Positions 47,962 through 57,623 of a stretch of 64,000 bases of DNA are shown one piece after another. The stretch spans positions 1-64,000 of the forward strand of contig JANQKS010000078.1 in assembly GCA_028281005.1 (NCBI GenBank). The letters run 5' to 3'. Every line of letters begins with the position of its first letter. Within the stretch, counting starts at the first letter, position 1. The stretch is from Pseudomonadales bacterium. GTDB taxonomy: Bacteria; Pseudomonadota; Gammaproteobacteria; Pseudomonadales; Azotimanducaceae. The notes under the pieces were generated by a model that was not told the origin of the DNA, ran no database searches, and was given only the letters and a program-made list of their open reading frames with translations. A program made the translations under genes and the position numbers.

Positions 47962-48630
47962 TCAGCGCACCCTTCGTACGACTACACGGGCTACAGGATT
48001 GCGCCAGTCGTAGGTTTCCGCGGGCAGGTCACCAATACCGTGCATGCCGTTGGCGACATGGACAAAACCTTCACCATCCTCTTCCGGTGACGCACCCTGC
48101 CCACCACAGCGCGGTCCGGGAATGTTTGCACACCACTCATCATTGGGTTCACTGCCGGCGTCATAGCCAAGCGCGGTATATACCCTGCTGCCGTACCGTG
48201 GCAGCCGCACGCTGTTCAGCGCCACAAAGCTATCGTTAGTCGGCAGTATCATGGCGGCAAAGCTCAGGCGGGCCCTGCGTCCATCGGTTTCCAGCCGCAG
48301 GGTGACAGACTGGCCCGCAAACAGAAGCGGCGGAGATCCCAGTACATCTGCGCTGTTGGCTGCATCAAGAACTTTCCCGGTGGCGGTCAATTCTTCTGCC
48401 AACAGAGACACGTCCCCATCCTCTGCCATCAAGGCCAGCCCTGCACTTGCCGGCTCTCCGAGTTGAAAATAAGAGATGGAAGCGCGATGTGTGGCGGCCA
48501 GAATCGGTGTGAATTGAGATGCCTTGGTTAAGTTGGTAATCGTGACTTCGTATACCTGGGATTTGTAGTAATCCGCAGCCGCGCCCGCGGCAGAGAACAT
48601 CAACACAAACCCTATTGCTAGCTTCTTCAT
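47962..48630 (-). CDS. Spondin-domain secreted protein
   Basis: Signal peptide; YEVTITNLTKASQFTPILAATHRASISYFQLGEPASAGLALMAEDGD. Confidence 0.85.
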   Translation of the reverse strand: MKKLAIGFVLMFSAAGAAADYYKSQVYEVTITNLTKASQFTPILAATHRASISYFQLGEPASAGLALMAEDGDVSLLAEELTATGKVLDAANSADVLGSPPLLFAGQSVTLRLETDGRRARLSFAAMILPTNDSFVALNSVRLPRYGSRVYTALGYDAGSEPNDEWCANIPGPRCGGQGASPEEDGEGFVHVANGMHGIGDLPAETYDWRNPVARVVVRRVR

Positions 48631-48646
48631 AGTTACTCCTGAATTG

Positions 48647-48709
48647 GTTTGGCGTTAACACGCACAGGTTTAGCGTCATGACGCATAGATTTAGCGTTTA
48701 CACGCATGA
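48647..48709. repeat. Three 21-bp imperfect direct repeats each with GCGT-N4-ACGC palindrome
   Basis: gtttggcgttaacacgcacag / gtttagcgtcatgacgcatag / atttagcgtttacacgcatga. Confidence 0.9.
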
Positions 48710-48834
48710 AAGATGCTAAGCCGCAGCCTCGATTCGGGTCCTCACGAAACTCTCACAATCGGGGGGCGTCCACGGTGATATTTCTGTGAGAATTTCAGTT
48801 CAACATCCTCCAGGCAGCAGGAACTATCGAGCAC

Positions 48835-49629
48835 ATGCAACGTCAAACCAGCGCAGGGAAAGTAGGGGAGCATCGCACAGTGGAAGGCAAACGCGTACTG
48901 GTGGTCGAGGACGAGCCCGACATCGGCCAACTTCTGATCATGCACCTGACTGACATGGGCGTTGATGCACGGCTGTGCAGCGACGGCGAACTGGCGCTGC
49001 GTCTTCTGTTAAGCGAGTACTGGGATCTTGTGCTGCTCGATCTGCGCTTGCCCGGTATAGATGGTGTTGAAGTATGTCGCCGTCTGCGCGCCGAAGGTAT
49101 AGCAGTTCCGATTCTCATGCTGACCGCCAAAACCTCCGAGTTGGACAGGGTCATGGGTCTGGAAATCGGTGCGGACGACTACATTACGAAGCCCTTCAGT
49201 GTTATGGAAGTAATGGCACGCGTGCGCGCGACCGTGCGCCGGGTGGATCTGGAGCGCCGACAGGTCAGCGAGACTTCGGTGGTCACCACGGGCAATATCC
49301 GCATCGATGAAGCCCGCAGAGAAGTCACCGTGGCAGCACAGCCGGTCAGTCTGACCGCCAAGGAGTTTGACCTGCTTCTTTTTTTCGCCCAATCCCCCGG
49401 CCAGGTGTTCCGCCGTGTGCACCTCCTGGATCAGGTTTGGGGCTTTGGCTATGCCGGCTATGAACACACCGTCAATTCCCACATCAACCGTTTACGCAGC
49501 AAGTTGCAGAAAGCTGATCCGGCGAACGACTATATCGTTACCGTCTGGGGCGTGGGGTACAAATTTAATGATGCCCCCGCGGCTACAGACCAAAATTCGC
49601 TGAGCGCAGAGGAAGACCATGTCGCTTAA
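48835..49629 (+). CDS. OmpR-family response regulator
   Basis: VLVVEDEPDIGQLL, DLVLLDLRLPGIDGVEVCR, winged-helix C-terminus SLTAKEFDLLLFFAQSPGQVFRRVHLLDQVWG. Confidence 0.95.
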   Translation: MQRQTSAGKVGEHRTVEGKRVLVVEDEPDIGQLLIMHLTDMGVDARLCSDGELALRLLLSEYWDLVLLDLRLPGIDGVEVCRRLRAEGIAVPILMLTAKTSELDRVMGLEIGADDYITKPFSVMEVMARVRATVRRVDLERRQVSETSVVTTGNIRIDEARREVTVAAQPVSLTAKEFDLLLFFAQSPGQVFRRVHLLDQVWGFGYAGYEHTVNSHINRLRSKLQKADPANDYIVTVWGVGYKFNDAPAATDQNSLSAEEDHVA

Positions 49630-51073
49630 ATGGCGCCTGGGATGGACCCTAATGCTCACGTTGATCGGCGTGGGGATCGCCATCGCGTGGGCGGGGCGTT
49701 ATGCCTCCAACCTGTATTTCCAGGAGGTCAATCAAACTTTGAATGCCAGTCTGTCCATGTATGTGGTCGAGCGCCTGACGTTGATCGAAGACGGCACCAT
49801 CAACGAAGCCGCGTTTACCCGACTTGCGGACCAGGCCATGACGGTTAATCCAAGCGTCGAGGTTTACGTTCTGGACCCGACGGGTCTGATCGTTGCGCAC
49901 ACCATGCCGGAGGACTCTATCCTCCACCGCCGCATCCCAACAGCGCCGGTGGTCGAGTTCCTCGGCGGTGGTTTCGCGCGGCCGCTGCTCGGTCAGGATC
50001 CCCGCTCCGATTCCCCAAAGGCCTTCAGCGCGTCCGCGATCATGCACGGCGATCAATTGCAAGGATACCTGTATGTGGTGCTGGGCGGACGCTTGTTCGA
50101 TGAGGTGCAGGCTTCCTTCCTGGGCACGTTTATCGGACGGATCGGTGCCGCCACCTTGCTCGCGGTGTTGCTGCTGGGTGGGGTAGCGGGCTTGTTTGCT
50201 CTGCGCCGAACGACTCGACCCCTGGAGAACCTGCAGGCCGCTCTGTCGCGCTATACCCGCAGCGGGTTCACCGAGGACGCAGATATCCATGCCGTAGCTG
50301 AGAATACCGCGGAGGTAAAGGCGCTGAAGACGGAACTCACCCATATGACCACCACGCTGCAGGACCAGTTGCGTCAGATTGAAACCCATGACCGGCTGCG
50401 CCGGGAGCTGCTGGCCAACGTATCCCATGACCTGAGAACACCACTGGCATCGATGCAGGGCTACCTTGAGACCATGCTGATTAAAGACGCTGAACTAACC
50501 GTCGATGAGCGCAAAAAATACACGGAAATCGCTCATCAGCATGCACAACGCCTGAACCGGCTGGTGAGTCACTTGTTTGAGCTGGCCAAACTCGACAGCG
50601 GCGCGTTGAAAATCGATTGCGAGCCTTTTTCTGTGGCGGAACTGCTGAGCGATGTGATTCAGGAGTTCGCATTGCAAGCCATAGAAAAGCACATCACACT
50701 GAATCTGATAGGCGCAGAAAAACATGCCGAGGTGTTGGCTGTAGCGGACATCGGCATGATGCAACGTGTGTTCGAGAACCTGTTGAGCAATGCGCTGCGG
50801 CATACACCAGAGGGCGGCAGCATCGACATTGAAATCAATCCGCACGCCAGCCGGATTCTAGTGGAGGTCAGCGACACAGGGTGTGGCATCGACCCGGGTC
50901 TGTTACCTGATATCTTCGAGCGTTACGCCAGTGGAGACGGTGGCAGCGAAAGTACGGGGTTAGGGCTCGCCATCGTCAAACGCATACTTGAGTTGCACGA
51001 CAGCGATATCACCGTAACCTCCCGACCAAACCAAGGCACCGCCTTCTGTTTCCAACTCGACCGCGCCGCCTAA
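49619..51073 (+). CDS. Sensor histidine kinase
   Basis: H-box LLANVSHDLRTPLASMQGYLETM; N box NLLSNALRHTPEGG; G boxes; two TM segments and HAMP-like region. Confidence 0.95.
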   Translation: MSLKWRLGWTLMLTLIGVGIAIAWAGRYASNLYFQEVNQTLNASLSMYVVERLTLIEDGTINEAAFTRLADQAMTVNPSVEVYVLDPTGLIVAHTMPEDSILHRRIPTAPVVEFLGGGFARPLLGQDPRSDSPKAFSASAIMHGDQLQGYLYVVLGGRLFDEVQASFLGTFIGRIGAATLLAVLLLGGVAGLFALRRTTRPLENLQAALSRYTRSGFTEDADIHAVAENTAEVKALKTELTHMTTTLQDQLRQIETHDRLRRELLANVSHDLRTPLASMQGYLETMLIKDAELTVDERKKYTEIAHQHAQRLNRLVSHLFELAKLDSGALKIDCEPFSVAELLSDVIQEFALQAIEKHITLNLIGAEKHAEVLAVADIGMMQRVFENLLSNALRHTPEGGSIDIEINPHASRILVEVSDTGCGIDPGLLPDIFERYASGDGGSESTGLGLAIVKRILELHDSDITVTSRPNQGTAFCFQLDRAA

Positions 51074-51184
51074 TCCACGGCCGAACAGCTCGGCGTCTCC
51101 CCCGCCATGAACGGCGCAATCTCTCTGTTTGATCCGGACATCATCGATAAAATCTTAGAACACATCCGCACAATCCGTGGGGTG

Positions 51185-51420
51185 TCGTCTTTAACGTTGA
51201 TGATCTCAAAAGTTTGGGCCTAACGGTGCAGCGTGGTTAGCGCGCGGGCGGTACACAAAACATCTTCACTTTGGGCCTCGTCCTGTACGATCCCGAATAC
51301 ACAACCAACTACGAATTGGCCTACCGGTCAGAAAGTACCGACGACAGCCGCGGCTTCAATGCAAACGCGTTCTATACACAATGGATCGATCATCCGGTGG
51401 ACCGCTTTCTCTTGCGCTAG
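51185..51420 (+). pseudogene. TonB-dependent receptor remnant
   Basis: FNVDDLKSLGLTVQRG*RAGGTQNIFTLGLVLYDPEYTTNYELAYRSESTDDSRGFNANAFYTQWIDHPVDRFLLR*; aligns by eye with RGYRSGG...YEVFYRS...VNANVFYLDWTDQQV of the intact neighbour. Confidence 0.85.
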
Positions 51421-53888
51421 AGTTCCAGCGTCAATTCCACACCAAAGACCTGTGGATTGCCGATTACGGCAGAGCCGAGCCCGCCGCTGCGAAAGTCATC
51501 TTGGTTGATCAACAGTGCATACTCCTCATCGAAGGCATTGCGCGCAAAACCATACATGGCCCACCTTTCGCTGCGGAAACCGGCTTTGGCATTGAAGAGC
51601 ATGTAGGCGTCAAGCGTGTTGTCGCTTGGGTTGGAATCACTTGGGGAGTTGTCCGCACCCGAGAATGCTTCTGCAACCCAGGAGGCGTCGACGCTCAAGA
51701 AAAGACCGTGGGAGTTTTCGTAGATAACGCCAAGGCTGGCCTGCATGTCTGGGGATCGACCAAACTCGTTGCCATTCAAATCCTCATCCACAGCGTCGAA
51801 GTCGACAAACTCTGTGTCGTTGTATCCTACGGTGAGAAACGTTTTCAGGTTGGGCGTGAACTGCACCGTCACTTCACCCTCAAGACCCCACAGGCGCGAC
51901 TCCGCGGCGTTCTCAGTTGCAACGTCTAGACCAGTTCCGATACCGACTTGTTGGTCTGTCCAGTCGAGGTAGAAGACGTTGGCGTTCACCGACATGCGGC
52001 CATCCCACCAGGTAGAGCGGTAAAACACTTCGTAGCTCCAGAGATACTCTGAATCGAATTCGAAAGGTCTGCCGGCGGGGTTGATACCGGCGCCGCCGGA
52101 TCGATAACCGCGCTGAATGATCAGCCCAATGGTCTGGGTTGGGTCGATCTCGTAGCGTAAGCCAAGTTTGGGCAGGAACGCATCGAAGGTGGTGTCCACG
52201 TCCTGTTCCACCCCGATTGAGGTCACCAACCCGAAAGTGGGAAACTCTGGATCTAGAAACGTTGAGGCCTGGGACTGACTGGCATAACGCTCTCGGTCGT
52301 AGCGCAGCCCAAACAACACCGCAAGACGCTCTTGCAACGCAAACTCCCCGTCGATGTAGAGCGCGTAGTTTTCAATGTCTGAGCCACCCTGGGAAATCTG
52401 AGCGAAGTTTGTGTCGATCAATCCCCCGGCTAATATCAGTCGTCCGGAAAGATCGCGGTCGCTGGCTCGATCCCGCTCGAAGTAATATAGGCCCAACAGC
52501 ATGTCGAGATTAGCAAGGTCGATCAGCAGCCGCAGGTCGGTGGTGATTATTTCTTCGTTGTCACTGCCCAAATCAAGAAATCCGCCGTCGTTTGGATCGA
52601 TGCGAAAGCGTGGTTCCGAGACTTCCTTGGCATCGGAGTAGGTTGTTATCCAGTCGAACTTCATCTCGGGGCTGATTGTGTAGGTCGCCTTCGCAGACAG
52701 ATTATGGGAGTCGATGCTCTGCAGAACCGGATTGGCAACGCTGACTTCGCGAGCGAAGTAGTCCGGACCTTGCACGACCCCGGAGCTTAGTCCAGTGCTC
52801 GCATCGCCTTCGGAATAGACATACGTCAGCAGCGTGGAGAGCTTGTCGGTCGGCTCGAACAACACTTTCGTGCGGAGCGTCAGAGATTCATCTTCGTCCT
52901 GATTGTCCCGATCGGTGACGGGATTGCTGACGTAACCATCGGTGGTGCGAAAATCAGCGGCAATTCGAAATGCCAGCTGTTGGTCCACGATTGGGCCGCC
53001 AAAAGCGAGTCCGTAGCGCTGGGTATTATATTCGGCGACCTCGAGGCGGGCTTTGCCACTCCAAACGTACTCCGGATTGCGGGTATGCAGAACCACTGCG
53101 CCCATCAACGTGTTCCGACCCTGAATGGTTGACTGCGGCCCTCTGTAGATTTCAGCTTGATCCAAATCGAACACACCAGATGGTCCTGCTTCGATGCCGA
53201 GGTTGGATTGAAATATCTCGTCGATATAAAGCGACGAGGTGTTAGCAACGCCAGCGAACCCCAGCCCACCGATAGCCGGTACCCCACGGATCGAGAACGT
53301 GCCTTCGCTACTGTCGAGCTGATTGACATTGGGCGTGAATCGATAGAGATCGGTTAATTCGGTGAACGTGAGGTCTTCTAGCAGCGCAGCGTCGATTAAC
53401 GCGACGCTGGATGAGGTGTCGTAAATGGACCGCGCACGTTTCTGACCCAGGACGACGATGTTCTCAATCTCGATTGGTGAAGATATGTTGCTGCTCTGTG
53501 GCGACCGTGGCGATTTGCCCGAATTCGGAGGGGTATTTGAGGCGGGCGTATCCGCAGCTACCGTCACAACCACGATCCCTGAAGCGGCCACACTGGCAGT
53601 GAGACCGGTTCCCTGGAGCAATGCATCGAGTGAGCGCCCCAGGGTGTAGCTGCCGCGAAGTGCTGCGGCGCGCCGATCACCTACGACATTTGCCGGCGCA
53701 ATAATTTGAGTCTGATGTTGCCGGGCCAGAGCAACGAGAGAATCACCCAAATGCTGCGCCGGAATGTCAATCTCTACTTCAACCGCCTCGATTGCCGCGG
53801 CCAGCGTGGAAGGGCACGCAAGCAGCAGGGTCATGGCCAGGCAGCTACTGCCGAAGGCGGATTTGAACAAACGACTGACTTCCTTCAT
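51417..53888 (-). CDS. FecA-like TonB-dependent receptor with N-terminal STN signalling domain
   Basis: STN: VEIDIPAQHLGDSLVALARQHQTQIIAPANVVGDRRAAALRGSYTLGRSLDALLQGTGLTA; plug and barrel; C-terminal GVELTLEL. Confidence 0.93.
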   Translation of the reverse strand: MKEVSRLFKSAFGSSCLAMTLLLACPSTLAAAIEAVEVEIDIPAQHLGDSLVALARQHQTQIIAPANVVGDRRAAALRGSYTLGRSLDALLQGTGLTASVAASGIVVVTVAADTPASNTPPNSGKSPRSPQSSNISSPIEIENIVVLGQKRARSIYDTSSSVALIDAALLEDLTFTELTDLYRFTPNVNQLDSSEGTFSIRGVPAIGGLGFAGVANTSSLYIDEIFQSNLGIEAGPSGVFDLDQAEIYRGPQSTIQGRNTLMGAVVLHTRNPEYVWSGKARLEVAEYNTQRYGLAFGGPIVDQQLAFRIAADFRTTDGYVSNPVTDRDNQDEDESLTLRTKVLFEPTDKLSTLLTYVYSEGDASTGLSSGVVQGPDYFAREVSVANPVLQSIDSHNLSAKATYTISPEMKFDWITTYSDAKEVSEPRFRIDPNDGGFLDLGSDNEEIITTDLRLLIDLANLDMLLGLYYFERDRASDRDLSGRLILAGGLIDTNFAQISQGGSDIENYALYIDGEFALQERLAVLFGLRYDRERYASQSQASTFLDPEFPTFGLVTSIGVEQDVDTTFDAFLPKLGLRYEIDPTQTIGLIIQRGYRSGGAGINPAGRPFEFDSEYLWSYEVFYRSTWWDGRMSVNANVFYLDWTDQQVGIGTGLDVATENAAESRLWGLEGEVTVQFTPNLKTFLTVGYNDTEFVDFDAVDEDLNGNEFGRSPDMQASLGVIYENSHGLFLSVDASWVAEAFSGADNSPSDSNPSDNTLDAYMLFNAKAGFRSERWAMYGFARNAFDEEYALLINQDDFRSGGLGSAVIGNPQVFGVELTLEL

Positions 53889-53907
53889 TGAGCTCTCCTT
53901 TTAGATG

Positions 53908-53930
53908 ATGCGACTGAAAATCAGTCGCAT
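53908..53930. other. 10-bp perfect stem, 3-nt loop hairpin in the fecR-receptor intergenic region
   Basis: atgcgactga-aaa-tcagtcgcat. Confidence 0.75.
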
Positions 53931-53995
53931 TTCTAAATAAGACTCTCGTGGTGTTGAAAGCGTCGGTCTCGTGCCGAAATTTAACGTTTCGGGAT

Positions 53996-54988
53996 TCAGC
54001 GCATACGAATATCGATACGGTTGGCCCGCAGTTGCCTGACGCGGATTGGCAGCGCCTCCTCGAGCGTGTGTAATACGCCGGTGATATCGTCAGTGTTGAA
54101 CACAGCGTTGAGCGTCAGGTCAGCCGCTGCAGGGTCGGATATGGTGAGTTGTCCGTCGAAGTACCGGTTGACGTCTGCGATGATCTCGGCCAATGGCGCA
54201 TTGCGGTAGACCAACTCACCCCAACGCCAGGCTGCGATCTGCCGCGCATCTAGCGCTGATACTTCGGAGTGTCCAGATTTCAGGTTGGTCTCGACCTGTT
54301 CACCAGCGGATAGGTGCATGATCTTGTCAGTCTGCCCGTCTGCGGACACGGCAACCTCGCCCTCGGCAATGCCGACGCGCACTGAGCGATTGCTGCGGCG
54401 AACCGCGAAAGCGGTGCCGACAACCTCGATGGTCACCTGGCCGACCGTCACTAAGAACGGTGTGGTCGGATCTCGGGCTACATCAAAAAAAGCTTCGCCA
54501 TGTTGCAGCACCACGAGTCGTTCAGAAGATGATAAACTGGCCGTCAATCGAGTCTCTGCACCGAGGCTGACCTGAGTTCCGTCAGCCAGTGTCACATCTT
54601 CCGTCTGGGCAACCTGCGTGCGATACAGTGTCGGTTTTTGTGATGGGCTGATCAATATGATCGCCACCGCGAGCATTATGGCTGCTGCGATACTGATCGT
54701 CGCGCGGTGCCCTAAACGCCAGCCAAGCATCCATATCGTCGAAGGTTCGACTGCCTCAGCCAAGTCAGGCGGGGTCTTCCGATTGGTTGCCCAAGCCGAC
54801 GACCGCAAGCCTTCGAGCTTGAACCAAAGCAGCTCTGCGCGCTCAAAAGCTTGTCGATTGTGTTCGCTAGCCTTGAGCCACTGTTCGAAATCAGCACGAT
54901 CCTCAGGGCTGATATCTCCACCACCAATGCGCGCTTGCCAGCGACAGGCAGTCGTCAAGGCGGCTTCTTGTTCGGCGGATTTGGTCAT
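53996..54988 (-). CDS. FecR-family anti-sigma/signal transducer
   Basis: ACRWQARIGGGDISPEDRADFEQWLKASEHNRQAFERAELLW; TQVAQTEDVTLADGTQVSLGAETRL; C-terminal secretin/STN-like IIADVNRYFDGQLTI. Confidence 0.93.
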   Translation of the reverse strand: MTKSAEQEAALTTACRWQARIGGGDISPEDRADFEQWLKASEHNRQAFERAELLWFKLEGLRSSAWATNRKTPPDLAEAVEPSTIWMLGWRLGHRATISIAAAIMLAVAIILISPSQKPTLYRTQVAQTEDVTLADGTQVSLGAETRLTASLSSSERLVVLQHGEAFFDVARDPTTPFLVTVGQVTIEVVGTAFAVRRSNRSVRVGIAEGEVAVSADGQTDKIMHLSAGEQVETNLKSGHSEVSALDARQIAAWRWGELVYRNAPLAEIIADVNRYFDGQLTISDPAAADLTLNAVFNTDDITGVLHTLEEALPIRVRQLRANRIDIRMR

Positions 54989-55560
54989 AACCAGTCAGGC
55001 TCCTCATCGGGGTGCAGCGCGTGTTCGAGGTCTAGCAACGCGTTTGAAAGGTGCTCGGAAACAGTTGATCGCGCAAGCCCAAGTCGGCGCGCAATTTCCG
55101 CATTAGAGTAACCGTCGATACGACTCATCAGCAGAATGTCGCGGCGTTTGGGTTGCATGGCGTGCAATGCAGCGGTCACGGTTTCCAATTCGCTCCTTGC
55201 CAATAAGACGCGCTGCGGGTCGCTAGCGTCGGTAACGTCTTCAACAAACAGCGCTTCCAAAGTAGGCGCATTCGCCTTTCGAATCGCCGCGGCGCGCCGT
55301 TCAGAGCTTACGATGTTTTGCGCGGTTCGCCAGAGAAACGCCGGGAGGTGGTCGATGTCGTCAAGGTTCTCTCGGGCGGACAACCGAGCGAACGCGGTTT
55401 GCGCAACGTCGTCTGGGTCCGGTGGTCCAGAGCCGACTAGTTTCTGCAGATACCTGCGCAGGTTGTGGTATTGGCGCTCGTAAAGCTTCTGCAGGCGGCG
55501 ATCTCGATGTGTCCCGTGTCGAGCCGTCGATTGCTGGTGGCGCTCACGACTTGGCTTCAT
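54985..55560 (-). CDS. FecI-like ECF sigma factor
   Basis: QYHNLRRYLQKLVGSGPPDPDDVAQTAFARL; MQPKRRDILLMSRIDGYSNAEIARRLGLARSTVSEHLSNALLDLEHAL. Confidence 0.93.
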   Translation of the reverse strand: MKPSRERHQQSTARHGTHRDRRLQKLYERQYHNLRRYLQKLVGSGPPDPDDVAQTAFARLSARENLDDIDHLPAFLWRTAQNIVSSERRAAAIRKANAPTLEALFVEDVTDASDPQRVLLARSELETVTAALHAMQPKRRDILLMSRIDGYSNAEIARRLGLARSTVSEHLSNALLDLEHALHPDEEPDWL

Positions 55561-55815
55561 CGCCCGTCGATGCTCTGCAATTATGGTGGGGGCGTGAGTC
55601 TACCGGTGGGGTGTTAGACTCGCAAATAGTGCTTTTGCTCGCGAAGTTTCATCGTTTGCATTTGTGTTGCGACCCTGCATTTCGGGATTTTCCCGTGGAG
55701 ATGCAAGAATTGCCCTCGCTCTGGCCGAAACTGTCAAGCAAGGCGAATCGCTCGCAGGTACAAACTCTCCACGAACACGACCCGGCTTAGTCCGGTCTAG
55801 TGCGGCGTCAAGGCC

Positions 55816-56118
55816 CTAGAAATTTCTCGTCACGCTGAAATAGACAGTTCTCGGCAAGCCGACTTCAGAGGAGGCATTCATAAAACCATTGGCGCTCTCA
55901 ATGTCTTGCTCGGCGTTCCCCACACGTCACCTGCGGTTTCGGTGATCCTCAAGGGCATCGACACTGACGGACCAGTTTCCGACGAAGTACTGAGTTGCAC
56001 CAATAGCCGCAGTAATCGGTGACGCGCCTCCGGACTCCTGGCCGGTAAAGTCGTTCGTGCCTGAGGCCGTTTCTACGACGTAATCTGTGAACTCAGTATC
56101 CACATAGGCCGGTGATGC
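55816..56118 (-). pseudogene. TonB-dependent receptor C-terminal remnant
   Basis: Reverse strand: SPAYVDTEFTDYVVETASGTNDFTGQESGGASPITAAIGATQYFVGNWSVSVDALEDHRNRR*RVGNAEQDIESANGFMNASSEVGLPRTVYFSVTRNF*. Confidence 0.85.
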
Positions 56119-56270
56119 TGTAATCCCCCCCGTAAATTAAGGGAGGTTAGAAGTAGAATTTTCAATAGGATGAGATTCTACGGATGAAGAAAGGCAGACA
56201 TACACAAGCACAGATCTTTGCGATCTTGAAAGAGGCGGAATCGGGCGTGCCGGTTACAAGGGCTTTGGTT
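56119..56270 (+). mobile_element. IS3-family left end and truncated OrfA
   Basis: tgtaatcccccccgtaaattaaggg... then ATG at 56184: MKKGRHTQAQIFAILKEAESGVPVTRAL. Confidence 0.6.
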
Positions 56271-56404
56271 TCTGGGGATATAACGATTTTGGGCACACGG
56301 TGGCTGACGGGCCTGAGCAAACCGCTCCGCAGTTGCTTGAGCCAGTAGCGAGATGTCTTGCGTCAGCGCTTGAACAGATCGAGATGGTGTAGCCATTTAC
56401 CGCA

Positions 56405-56431
56405 CTGGACGCTTCTTGCCGCAGCGTCCAG
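56405..56431. other. Inverted repeat (9-bp perfect stem, 9-nt loop) upstream of peroxidase gene
   Basis: ctggacgct-tcttgccgc-agcgtccag. Confidence 0.65.
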
Positions 56432-56455
56432 CATCGGGATAATTTGGTGTCTCGC

Positions 56456-57598
56456 ATGATGAATAAATCAGCTGCTCAGGGCGTGGCTTCGGCCTTTTTG
56501 TTGTGTTGTGGAATCATGGGCTGCCATCTCGCCGTGGCCGCTACTGTGCCCGACGCCAAACTGGTGAAGTTCGGTGAAGCGTTATTTTTTGACGTCAACT
56601 TTTCCCTGCAACGCACCCAATCCTGCGCCACTTGCCACCTGCCGGGACAGGGTTTTGTCGACAAGCGGCCCAATCGCGCGGCAAATGCCGTTTCCCTCGG
56701 AGACGACAATGTCTCGCTGGGTACACGCAACGCGCCCACGCTTTCTTACGCGGCCAGTACACCTTCATTTCACGTGGACCGCAACGGCGAGTACCGGGGT
56801 GGGTTTTTTCTCGATGGCCGAGCCCACGACCTCGCCACCCAGGCTAAGGAGCCGTTTCTAAATCCCATCGAGATGGCGTTGCCGGATGCCCACCTGCTGG
56901 CGCAGCGCCTGCGCGAAAACCCCAACTACACGGCAGCCGTGACGATGCTATTTGGGGCAGAGGTGGTGCAAGATGACAACGCCGTGCACAGTGCGGTTGG
57001 GCAGGCCTTGGCCGCCTTCCAGAAAAGTCCACAATTTAGTCCGTTTGATTCTAAATACGACCGCTTCCTGCGCGGGGAGTACCGCATGACCGAAATGGAA
57101 GAACGCGGTCGCATTCTGTTTTTCTCCAGCCTGATCAATTGCAACTTGTGTCATCTGTTAGATAGTCCGGAACAGGAGACCTTCACCGACTACCGTTATC
57201 ACAACATCGGCACGCCACCTAACCCGCTGGTGCAGCAACACGGGACAGGTAAGCTGCCGGATCTGGGTTTACTCGCCAACCCGCTGGTTGAAGACACCCT
57301 GCAAGCAGGCAAGTTTAAAGTGCCGACTTTGCGCAACATCGCCGTCACCGGCCCGTATATGCACAACGGCGTGTTTGCTGAGCTACGCACCGTGCTTGAG
57401 TTTTACAACCAGTACATCATCGCTGACACCAAAAACCCGGAAACCGGCAAACCCTGGCGAGCACCGGAAGTGGCGGACAACATCAGCCAGGACCTATTGC
57501 AGCAGGGTCAACCCATGGACCGGTATCGGATCGAAACGCTGATCGCCTTTTTCAAAACCCTCACCGACCGCCAGTTTGAACACCTGTTAGAGGATTAA
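56456..57598 (+). CDS. Di-heme cytochrome c peroxidase / MauG family
   Basis: CXXCH motifs SCATCHLPG and NCNLCHLLD; KVPTLRNIAVTGPYMHNGVFAELRTVLEFYN. Confidence 0.94.
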   Translation: MMNKSAAQGVASAFLLCCGIMGCHLAVAATVPDAKLVKFGEALFFDVNFSLQRTQSCATCHLPGQGFVDKRPNRAANAVSLGDDNVSLGTRNAPTLSYAASTPSFHVDRNGEYRGGFFLDGRAHDLATQAKEPFLNPIEMALPDAHLLAQRLRENPNYTAAVTMLFGAEVVQDDNAVHSAVGQALAAFQKSPQFSPFDSKYDRFLRGEYRMTEMEERGRILFFSSLINCNLCHLLDSPEQETFTDYRYHNIGTPPNPLVQQHGTGKLPDLGLLANPLVEDTLQAGKFKVPTLRNIAVTGPYMHNGVFAELRTVLEFYNQYIIADTKNPETGKPWRAPEVADNISQDLLQQGQPMDRYRIETLIAFFKTLTDRQFEHLLED

Positions 57599-57623
57599 GC
57601 AGCTGAATCCTGGCCTTTTTTGG

